Positions 36,479-47,752 of a stretch of 64,000 nt of DNA are shown here, piece by piece. The DNA is from Apus apus (Eukaryota > Chordata > Aves > Apodiformes > Apodidae), in NCBI RefSeq assembly GCF_020740795.1, contig NC_067295.1:1674501-1738500 (forward strand), given 5' to 3'. Position 1 is the stretch's first letter. Each line of letters opens with the position of its first letter. Both the position numbers and the translations under genes were made by a program. The notes below the pieces were generated by a model, which saw only the letters and a program-made list of their open reading frames with translations, was not told where the DNA came from and did not search any database.

Positions 36479-36889
36479 CACTTGAAGGGGGGTCCCCCCT
36501 CTTTAATCTTTGAAGTTCCTCCTGGCATGTTACAATGGGCTGTCAAAGTGTCTTCTGCTGTGTGGAGTCAGCTCTGCTCAGGTTTCACAAGGAAACAAGA
36601 CTCACGTTGATCATAATGTGCACGTGAGTGAATGACAGGCCCTGTTTGTGTCCCAGTGTTGCTGAGATGGGAGGGAACCATCCTTGTTCTCCAAAAACCA
36701 GGATCCAAGAGGAGGAGTTGAGAAAAAAAAACAACAAACATGCCCCACTCTGCAAGAGGAGAAAAATGGTAGCAGAGCAAGGAAAATGGGTTAGCTCAGG
36801 GCTTGCCTGAGCAGCTTTCTACCTTCATCTAAGTAAGAAACTAACTTTTACTTGGACTCTGGTTTTGTCAGGGAGTAAGATTTCTATGG

Positions 36890-37300
36890 TGACAGCCTGT
36901 GTATGAGGGCATATTTCCCCCACAGCCCCAGGCTCCAGTAATTACTGAATTCTGGTACCCTTTTCAACCAAATGGACAGCAGGTAGAGATCCCAAACGTA
37001 ACAAGTTCCTGGAAGTGTTGTGATGAGAGACGTGTGCATGCTCGAGAGAAAAACGCTCCATTTATGCCTTCTCTGAGTTCAAACACCATCAGGAAACTAC
37101 AAATCCAGGATGAGACTGGACAAAATTTCCCCAGTCATGGAAAAACCTTAGTAGCATTCATGCCTATGAGACACCAGAGAGTCCACACAGTAGAAGATGC
37201 CTAAGAAGGGGAACTTGGGGTGGCTGATCAGGTATTCATCATGGGTTTTTCCCACATGGCTTTTCTGGTGTCTAAGAAGGGATGAAAGCTGCAGTCCCAG
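36890..37300. pseudogene. Decayed C2H2 zinc-finger relic, fingers in both orientations
   Basis: On the + strand, 37013-37197 encodes eroded finger pieces: CDERRVHAREK, EFKHHQET (in a shifted frame) and SHGKTLVAFMPMRHQRVHT, the last matching the CGKTF...L..HQRVHTGE pattern of C2H2 arrays. Immediately beyond, 37236-37296 read on the - strand gives QLSSLLRHQKSHVGK, again a finger end plus linker. First cysteines are lost, the frame changes between fingers, and stops separate them. This is a remnant of a multi-finger gene, split by an inversion. No intact finger remains. Confidence 0.65.
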
Positions 37301-40300
37301 TACAGTTCAGTTTAGAAGTCCATCAACCACAAGGCACAAACCCACTGCAAACCAGGCTTTGTTCCTCCCAGTGCTCACAGGACAACCTGGTGTCATCCAG
37401 CTTCAAAGAAAATGGCTCATTTAGCTCTTTCCCCCTCATCGTTTCTCTCCTTCCCTGAGACCAAATAAAGTAGAAATGAGATGCTGTGAGAAATACCATT
37501 CCCAGGGTATTTCAGGCCCTGAAAAATGGTCTGGTTTGTAGGCTTTTCAGGGGGATAACAGCTGGGCCAGGGCAGGAGTATCCCAAGGACCTAGCAGTGC
37601 TAATTCCCCTTGTGAGCCAGGCTGTGTCCCGGGACAGGGGAGCAGTGGAGATGCTCCCCAGCTCAGCACAGCAGCAGCCAAGAGCCCTCAATGGAAGAAA
37701 CAGATGAACATGAACCTCATTGGAATGTCTTCAAAAAATCTGCTAGCACTCTCCTCCCTGCTGAAAGCCCAATAAATCCCCTCCTTATTTCAGACTCCTA
37801 GCGAGACCCTGAAACATTATCAGTGCTCTCTGACACTCTACCTGCCCCTCATCCCACCTGGCTTTCCACAAAACACATTTCCTCTGCTTTCAGGGAGGAA
37901 AAAAAATAAAAGCAGCCTGGTTCATTCAAACCCTGACACTTCTCTAGCACGAGGGTGATCAAGTCTCCTCCATTTTATATTTGGTATTTTAATAGGGTTT
38001 CCTTTTAGACCTTTAATGAGTTTTTATTCCCCTTTGTATATCAGACGCTTCAGTCCGACCGACAGTTTTACTCACCCCATGTGGAGTAATATGAACAGTC
38101 AGGACAACCTTTTATTCGTGTGGCAAGGTTTGCTCTGCCAACATTTTTCTTTTGCTCTCAGTTGGGGGGATGTGTTTTGACCCTTTCCTCACCAGCATTT
38201 CACCCATCTTCCAGCCCTTGAGCAAGGACATTCCCTCCAGTGCAGAGGCAGGAACAAACCCAGCCCTGCTGTCCACGCTCTCAAATACTTGCAGCTCTGC
38301 ATTGAGGAAAGAGAGAGGAAAAAAAAAAAATCAAAACCAAAGCAAATGTGGGTTTTGGCACATCTGAATAGCTGAGTTTTGTTACTTCAGTCTGAGCCCA
38401 GACTTGCCAAACATTTTATTATGGTTTCAGCAAGTGGGTCAGGCCGGGGGAATGTCCTGGTGCCTTCTGGGGAGCTCAGGGGCTGGGGGGTGGTGGCTGT
38501 GTTGGGGTGTTCTGTCATTTGCACAACACACACACCATCCAGCCATCAGCTGGGGAACAGGCCCACAGAGAGAGAACAAATCTCATCCCACAAGGCATGA
38601 GGTGCCTGGTCTCATGGTCATGCTGCACAGGCAAGGGGTAAAGACACATGCCCAAGGGAGGGATCAAGTCCAGAGGTGCCCAGATCCCGTTTTCCTGATC
38701 CAGGGGCGGCAAGCAGTCACTGGTGCCACACAGGAGGGTTGTTGCAGGACACCTGGCTGGAGTTACAAAGGCTTACAGATGCCAGGCTGGGTGTTGCACA
38801 AATAAATAGGTGTCAGTCCTGGCCCCCTGGCCTGGCTGGACCAACAGTGACATGATGGGAGACCTGGGTGGGAGGAGAGTGTGGGGGGAAGGCAGAGCCA
38901 CTGTGAGACCCCAGATGGGTCTGCACTGAGTCACCTCTCCAAGTGGTCTCGGGGCATCAGTGTTCTCCAGCCACAGGGATTCACAGCAACATTTTTAAAA
39001 GGCAAATTTTGGGGGTTGAGAAGACTGACCTGCAAATCTGTGAACACTTTTTTTGATGTTTTGTTCTGCATTTGAGGGCAGGGGACCCTCTAGGTGCCTT
39101 CTGCTGTCTGTGAGGCAGGCAGAGTGCTTTCAGGCATTTCTCATGCTTAATTACACAAGTCCAATGGAGTCCTACAATTTAAAAACACATGCCATTAAAG
39201 GTTACATATTAAGGAGAGTATTGGGTTTTTGATGTTGCAGAAGGTTCATACTCATCTGCTGAGAATTAGGAGGTTATTATTCTGCGGAAGCTAATCCAAA
39301 TTGCCTGTTATCCATAGGCAGAAAATTAAAGGAATATTTAAACCCATTCCACAGATTACAAACTTGGTGGCATAGCTCTGCAACCAGTAGTATTAGTATC
39401 TTGCATTTGATAGTTGCCAATAATTTAAGTCAACTGTTTAACATCTGGCATTACTATATAATGTCTGGCTTAAGCTGTAACCTTTCTTTCCCCCTGCTTT
39501 TAGAAAAGCTTTTCCTGCTTTGAGAGAATTTTGATTACTAAAACCCTTCCTAGGACAGATTTATCCCATGATTTAACATTTTGTGATGGAGTCTCATTTT
39601 GAATCAGTTGAATAATTGGCAGTGACTCTGGAATTAAACTGATTCATGATGTACATCCAGGCCCTTAAATAATTTAACATTATTGTCTTTATAATCGAAG
39701 CCTCTTTTTGCCCATTAAAAAGTATTGGAAACAGTCTAGTGATCTGCTTTGATTAAAAATAAAGTGCAGGGGATTGGTAATGATTAGGGATGGTCAGCCT
39801 TTCCCTCAGGGTCAGCCTTGGCTCTGCACAGCACCACACATGGACTGATGGTTCTGGTGGTTCCTGGTCAGGGCCCAAATTCACTTACCAGCAATAACTG
39901 AGGCTGCACGGCCCATGTGCAGGGATGTGAATGGTCTCCATCCAAGTGATGAACAGGAAAATACTCCTACCACCCCACCAAGCACTGGCCATACCTTTTT
40001 GCTGACCAAGCAGCACAGTCCTGGTGTGGGCAGGTCCTGGAGCATAACCCAGGACAGGGTGCAGCAGAGCTGTGGGGAGCTGTGCCCCTCGGCAAGCCCA
40101 TCAAGCCATCACAACATCCTGCCCGTCATGGTGTCCAGCAGCTCGTGCCTCCCTGCAGGGTTTCCACTCAGTCTTGGAAGAAAACACACTACAGAAAATA
40201 GCTTTGTTCTCTTCTTCTTTTTGGAAAGCTCTTAACTGCCACCAGGAAATCTGGGGAAGAAGCAGAGACTGCATGAGAGGAGATGTACAGCTCTCGTCAC

Positions 40301-43300
40301 CTCTGAGTAACTAACACAGGGTGAACAAGCTGCTTTGGGTAAAAAGTAAACAGGCCAAATCCCATCTCTTTTGAAATTAACACTGCAGCTGCCAGAGCTG
40401 GGCTGTCACCTGGCGAGCTGATTCCTGGTGGGATCCCACTGGATGGAGGAGGCCGAGGAGCCTGGCTGGGCGCTGCCGAGCCCCGCGCCACATGGAAAGC
40501 TGTCCATTTCACACCCCACTCTTCCCCAGCCTTTGGCAGGGGCTATGATATAACAGGTTTTGCATAGCTGCTAGACATCTTCCTAATAGTATCCCCTGTG
40601 AATTCTAAATTTCAGTCACAGCCTCTAAATTTTCATTAAGAGCAGTCACACAGAGAGAATGATGGATTAGATTTTATTGTTGGAAAATCTCCAGATAAAA
40701 TTAAAGTGCTTCTTTCTTTTCTGAAACCTTTACCTTTCCCCTGTGGTGCCCTATAAATAAGGTATCAAATAATGTTTATCCTTTTGAATTCTGCAATCTT
40801 ACATGTTTCATGCCTACTCCTGACCACTTTCCTGCCCCTTCAGAGATGTCACTCTTCAGTTACAGCCCAGGAACAGACACGCTGCCTGACAGACTTTGCT
40901 CTACTATAAAGCAGCCTGACTTTGTGTCCCAGCAGCACGTAGGGGGCTTTATTTAAGTCCAGATACATATTTGTAAATAGTGTTGTCTCCTTCCCTTTCC
41001 TGGAGGTCTTTAATTTCCTTCCTCTTTCCTACCCAATTCTCTCTGCCTTTTCTTTTTCCCCCTCTCTCTCCATCCTCTCTGCCTACATCTAATCAGTCCA
41101 GCTTGCAGACAGATGAGACACAGCTTTGGTACACACCACAACCACAGGGCTGAGGGTCCTTCTGCTGGGAACCAGCCTCTGGCTCCAGCAGCCAAACCCT
41201 GATCAGGACTATCCACTCCCACTGCCCCTGGCCAGCAGATTGTTATAGCAGATGTTGTTTCTTCCTACAGTGAAAAGGAAAAAAAAAAAAAGAAGTATTC
41301 TTTTAGGACAGAGGTCTTTAACAGTTTTAGGTACTTTTAGTCTTCACTTCAGCTAAAGAAAGCAAGAGCCCTGCAGGCAGTTGGTAGGAAGTGCTCAAGA
41401 GCTGGTAATGCTGGCATGATTCATCCTGGTGTCAGCTCGTTTAAATTAAATTCCATGGGGATTTATCCAGCAAAGGCTCCGAACAAGTTTTAGACAGCAT
41501 CCCCCACCCCCACACCTCTCACTTCACAGCATCTTAAATTAATACAGTGCAGAAAGGGCAGGACTGTACCAAGACAAAGGGTTGGCTGAGAGAGATTTCT
41601 GGGCTCCCAGATGGAGGGAAGGGTCCCTGCATCCCACCACGAGCACAGGGAATCTACAGCCACACCCAGGGGAGAGAGGAAAGCAGTTTTTCTGCTGAAG
41701 AAACATAAGTAATCATTGTCCATGAGGGTCCCCGTGGCTTGAGTTGGAACTGGGGTCTCAGGTGGGGACTCAGCCCTGGGGGTTATGTGACTGACCCTGG
41801 CAGAGCTCAAAGGGTGTCCCTGGTCCCCAGCAGGGCTGCAGCAGGTTCCCCATCCCACAGGCTGGGCTGGTCCCACCAGCACAGCACAAGTGGGTCACTC
41901 TGGGGGTTGTTGCAAGCCAGCAGGATATTGCATTTCCAGGCTGGCCAGAGCCCCAGAGCAGGGTCAGGGCTCCCCTGCTGGCCTCCCAGGGCCTCTCCTG
42001 GTGCTATTTCCATGGGACACTCCCACCCAGTACATTTTCCTCCTGATTTACCCTACTTAGATAGGAAGATAATCCAAATTAATTAATTACCAAAGAGCCA
42101 AGCCAGTTCCTTGTCTCAAAGGTCCCATGTGCATCAGCCAGGGCTAAGCTTCCTTGATGTTCTTCCTCTATGCACAGAGAGAGCAGGAGGATTTCCAAGA
42201 GGAACAACTTCCCCTTCCTCTCCTTATCAAGCCTCTCACCAGGAGCCTGCAGGGTGCCATCAGCACAGGTGATCTGTGGGTATCAAGCTCATTGAAATAA
42301 CAAGAATGCGAACAATTTACACCAGCTGGGCACCAGAGCCTTGGTCTTCACTCCAGTTTTAATTAGCTGCCACTGACCTAAGGGCTGGTTAACAGAGCAG
42401 GGACCCCAGGCTGAGCTCTCCAGCACTCGTGGCTCTTGCCTTTATTTTCCTTTGTAAAAAATTTACTCCGAACTCTTCTCGCACCAGTGGAAAAATCATC
42501 CACGGCCGGGAAACAAACAGAAAAGGATCCATGTCTCATCCTCTCTGCTGCATTTTAATGTCATCCCAAAGGAAGCAGTGCTGCCTTGGCCACTCGCAGC
42601 CAAGGAAAGAAAACTCGCCGAGTTTATTGGCTACTTTTATTGGCTTGTCTGTGCCACGTTTCGCAGGCTGCTGTGCCAAGAAAACACCGCAGCTTTCCAG
42701 AGACAGGGCCTCGGAGAGGCAGAGGTAAGCCCAGGAGAAGAGTGAAAAGCTGGAGAGAGGAACCTTGTAAATTTGGTACCAGCAAGGATGGAGGGGTGCC
42801 AAGGCTGCCCGAAATCTGCCATGAAACGAAGCTGATCGCAGCCTTCGCTTCCCTTCCCTGCGCAGGAGTCACGACGCCCACAGCTGGGAGAGCAGCCAGT
42901 GTTATTTTTGGGCAAGATTTATGCAAGTTCCAAGCAGAGTCTCAGCGAAAAGGAAGTGAGGGGGAGAGGTGGAGGTTTCTTTTTAATGGAGATGTTGGGA
43001 GGACACAGGAGTCATGAGCAAAGAGAGAGAGAGCACCTACTTGGGCGTTGAATACCTCTGAGGTGGACAGGCCAGGAACACTGCAGACCAAACCCAGGTG
43101 TCCCCCAGTAGCTCCTGAGCTGCAGTGACAAATCTGAGGAACAGCTAAATCAGGCTCCCCACCAGACGTGTCCTCAGGTCCTGCTGCTGCCCCAGGTCCC
43201 ACTGCATGTGCTGGGTGCAGGACTGCAAAGCCATGGTCCTGACTTCCAAATACCATTTGTCTGAACAGAAGAAAAGGCAGGATTGCTATGACCACTTCCT

Positions 43301-46300
43301 AAAATGCCAGTCTCCATGGCCCCGCTGTGGGATGGGGAGAGCTAAGGGCATGGGGAAGCTCAGGACCTTTAACTCCATTTCCATTTGGGAGGGAGGTGTT
43401 GAGGTTTTAAATGCCATGAATGATAGATAATTGGCAGCGTCTTGGATTCATGAAGTCATGGAAAAGCAGAAAGAAAACAAAACCAAAACAAAAAAACCCC
43501 AACAAACCAAACAAAAAAAAATACCCTTTTTTGGTGCCTGTAGTAAGAACCCAGTATTGGGTCATAAGTGCCTGCAGTGAGGAGGGCAGAGTGTGGGGCA
43601 CGTGGGGAGCTGGGAAGGGTGCCCAAGGGCCAGCGCTCGGCAGGAGCTGTGCAAGGGTCAGCTGGTCACCACCCTTCCCTCGTGCTGCTGGCGAAGTCAG
43701 CATGGCTTGGTGCCCCCCTCCTCATCCCACTCCCCAGGGGACAGGGCAGAGCAGCTGGAGCTTCGTGCGTCAGGCAGAAAATCAGCCTCTTCTTGCCTCT
43801 CTGGGGCCCCGACACCACAGGCACGTGGGGGAGAGGTTTGCTCTGCCCGGGCTGAGCTCCTCACCTCCTGCCTTCTGCCAAGTGCACACAGGGTCGAGCA
43901 GAGGAGCTGAGTCAAGAGCAGTTCCTTGTTGGAGGATTTTGCTCATAGATGAATGTGTCCAAGCAGGTCCTTCTGGCTTCTGATCATCCTGTGTAGAAAA
44001 GCCAGAGGGACTGCAGCTCCAGGGCACTGAGAAGGTAGGATGCCTTAAGATAAGAAGGAAGCACATTCTCTTTATTACCTGGTTATTTCTAGTGATTTGC
44101 ATCTGTTAGGCCCATCACCTCTTAACAAGAGGAGCGGGCCAGCTGCTGCTCCCTGGAAATCATTGCTGGAGCCTGTGTGGGTATGCACACCCTGGCACTC
44201 ACATGGCTTTGCACATCAAAACCACTTGTGCAGAGGGTCAGTTACTCTGAAATCATCCTGTGCTTCTGGAAGGAGATCCAAAGCTGACAATTTCAGAGGC
44301 TTTGTCCACCGATCCTATCACCTGGACCATAAAGAAGGCAGCCCAGCAGGCTGTAGGTTCACCAACATCAATAAACCTTGCCTGCTGTTGACCCTGTGGC
44401 AGCAGCACTGGACACAAAGACCCCATGTACCCCATGTACCCCACCCATCATCGGCTTGGACCTGCTGCCTGCCTGCACAGCACCATGGCTAGAATACTCC
44501 AAAGACATGCCATCCCCACACAGGAAGGTGCTGGGAGCCTAGTGGTCCCTTCTGGGAGCAGGACATGCAGGGTCACAGCAGAAGTCCCATGAAATTCAAG
44601 CCCTGTGGATTATGGAGGGGTCTGTCTGCTGTTTTGCCAATATACCCTATTTTTCTCTTTCTCTAGCTAATTCTAATCTCAGGCACACTCAGATAAGCCC
44701 CAAGACGTTACACTGAAAGAAACAGCCAGCTCAAAGGACACGTGTGGCCTTATCTTCTCCATGCATTCATTTGAATAAATCTGTTGCAAAGCTATTTTAC
44801 ATAAACATGTTGAAGGACAAACATTAGTTCACCTCTAGGGAGTTTGTTTTATCAGTATAGTCTACAGGAGGCTTTTAACTGACTCACAAGGGCACCAGTG
44901 TTGCCCTTAGGAAAAGGACCTGGAAGTCGAAATCCCAGGATGCTGTTCCACTCTACCAAACCATCCCTCCCCCTGTGCTGAGTTTTCCTATTCATAAAAC
45001 TCAAGCAATTAATACTGAGTAACCACTGAGGGATTTTACAAGCCTCGGTGAAAGATCTGTTATTTACTGAGATGGGGAAGTTTAACTTGGAGAGCATCAC
45101 GTGAAAGCTGCTGGGAGTGCAAAGGTTTAAGAACATTTTTATCGAATTGAAACAAAGTGGTTTGTGGAAATAAGGAAGTTACCTTCAGGAAAACCCTCCA
45201 AATTGAAGTTATTCCTAGGTTATTAGCTGGAGCAGATACATTGTTGTTTTAGCATTGAGGTGTGGATGAACAAAGACCAAAACTCAACCACGTAACCGTA
45301 GATCAGTGTGAATCTTTGCTAAAGGACTTAAAAATGGAATTTTGGAAAGAAAACCATTTTGAGGAAAACCATCCCAAAAATGTACTTAGAACGCTTTGGG
45401 GTTTTCGTTCTTCATTCAAAAGAAGGTTCCGATTTTAACCAACAACAACAATGTTAAAAAAGATCTGGATTAACTCGAGAGCTATTTCACTTCCACTCCA
45501 TTTCTTTTGCCCCCCCACAGGGAAATCCTCGGTGCACAGTTCCCAAATGTTAATGAACAACAGTCCTTTCTCTGTACCTTTTAGGGCCTGATTCACCGTG
45601 ATCATCCATAAATATTGCTTTAAAAACTTTCCTGAGGAGCTCCCGGGGGCCGTGAGAGCAGCCCATGTCAGGAAATGTCAGATATTTCTCCCTCTCCTCC
45701 TTGAGATGCTGGTAGCACAGTTGGAAAAGAACAGATGCGTTAAATGCTGGGAGATTTACAGCATCTCCCCCCCCCCCCACGGGAACCATAAACCGACAAT
45801 TTGTTCAATTTCAAAAGCAGACCTCTGCCCGTTGCAGGACCTTTCATCACTGTTCATAAAGCTGGGCTTAAAAAGCCCGGGATCTTTTATGATAAAATGG
45901 ACACAAAGTTCATTTTTCAACTGTTGCAATGCCTAAAAAGTGGAGATGTGTGCAGCTGGAGGGGGAAGGAGGCAGCCCCTTGCTGGCCAGATCCTGCCCT
46001 GGGCTTGTTCCTGTCTCTTTTTGGGGTTGGAACCCCTGGTTTAGCAGATGGAGTGCCATACAGGGTCTGCTCCCAGGTTCTTGGAGTCAACCTCAGGTGA
46101 CCACCGATGGACCTTGTACCTGTGCCTGACCTCCAGTAGGCACTGGGAGGATAAAAATCCACTCACGACCAAGACGTGGTTTGGGGTCACAACATGACAA
46201 CCTCAGACCAGTCTGTGCAAACCTGGCCTTGACAAAGGTGTTGGCACAAACACTTGCAGACCAAACCCACCATCTTCCCTCTTGCTCTTGACCTAATTCC

Positions 46301-47642
46301 CCCATCACCTCCGCATCTGAGGTCAGCCTTCGGGAAGCCAGGGGGCAACATCTCTCTCCAGAGCCCAAACATCCCCAGCCACAAAGTAAACGAGTTTTTG
46401 GCATTTGACTCAGATGGTTTCTTCACCTCCACAGAGCCCACAAGTGTTTAGTTTTGGCCTCAGACTCAAGGTGGCCCCAGACCAAAGCTCTGGATCGCCC
46501 CACCGCCCTACCACAGACCTGTCATCTCCACAGTGTTGATTTGGCTCCAGATGCTGGGCTGGGTCCTCCTCTGGTGTCCCAGCCCTGGAAACCAAGCAAG
46601 GAGTGAAGCAACATTACCCATGTAATGGATTAATGCGAACAGAGTTCTGCATTTATTGCTTAAGTAGTTTGAAGTGATTGTAATGCAGCCAGATTTATTT
46701 CTTATATACAGTGGTGGGCTTATTAAACTTCCAGGGAGCTCTTTAAGCTGTCATTTGGGGTTTAATTGCTGAAGGTAACTACCTGCTTCTAAAAGGCTGC
46801 TGTGGAGCAGCCCTCCTTCCACCCACCGTCTTCTTCTTCTCCAAAGGAGAAGATCCCCCAAAGCACAAAGGGTTAAAGCTTTGGTCTGCCTCTTCCAGTC
46901 CAACCCCTCCTCCCTCCACTTTGCAAATAGTAGAAAGGAAAGGATTAGAGGGGAGAGATTTATGGACTAGCCCATCACGGAGCCTCAGTTCGCACTTTGA
47001 TGATGGGAGAACAGCCCCGCTCTACCAGAGGGGCTGTAAAGCATGCCCACCACTCAGCTATCTACTGGGGGGAGCCAAATCCCTCCTTGGATTATTAAGG
47101 GCTCCACGAGTCCTTGGAAGGAAAGGCTGCACCTTTTTTATTGCCGCGTTATTAATAAAGAGCTGGTGAAATACTTACTGCTGGTCCGTAAATCTGCCGA
47201 GGGCAGGAGAAGGTTGCACAGACATTTGGGCTGGAAGGAAATGGAGGGGCCATGGGGCTTGACCTACATCCCCCATCCCGACCGTGGCGAGTGTCTCTGG
47301 ATGTGGCAGGAGCCCAGCTCTGCTCCCAGCACACTGTGGTGCACACATACCTGTGGGGAGAGGAGGTCCATGCCCTGAAGTCCCTGAGATGTTCTCTGGC
47401 TGCTCCATCCCCAGGGTGCTTCAGCAGAAGCTGTGCAGGGAGAGGTCTCCAGCCTCAAGTCACAGCTGGGCTGGGTGGGATAGCCCCATATCACTGTTCC
47501 CACCAGCCCAGGGGTCTTTGAATCTGTCCCAAGGGCTGGGAAGCAACCAGGGCTGTGGGGAAGGATCCTGGAGGTGCAAAGCTGCCTTGCCAAGGCCCCA
47601 CACGAAAACGATGCTGTAATTCATATCAATTTATATAATATC
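37301..47642. other. Gene-poor region
   Basis: No open frame here has both splice signals and family resemblance. AT-rich, repeat-free blocks at about 39,120-39,780, 42,290-42,900 and 45,000-45,480 stand out from GC-richer surroundings and are possible conserved noncoding elements. A small CCCCATGTA tandem lies near 44,421-44,444. No CR1 was seen. Confidence 0.55.
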
Positions 47643-47752
47643 AGGCCAGGCTGGATGGGGCTTGGAGCCACCTGGTCTGGTGGGAGGTGTCCCTGCCCGT
47701 GCAGGGGGTTGGATCTAGATGATCTTTAAGGTCCCTTCCAACTCAAACCCTT
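47643..47752 (+). mobile_element. CR1 LINE tail fragment
   Basis: Sense-strand CR1 3' end: CTGGATGGGGCTTGGAGCC, GGGAGGTGTCCCTGCCCGTG, then AGATGATCTTTAAGGTCCC and TTCCAACTCAAAC. About 110 bp; only the last part of the element. Confidence 0.92.

Noticed and set aside
43407-43703. 98-codon frame with a membrane-like Phe/Leu run
   Set aside because: The hydrophobic run is the antisense of an A-rich (CAAAA)n tract at about 43,470-43,520.
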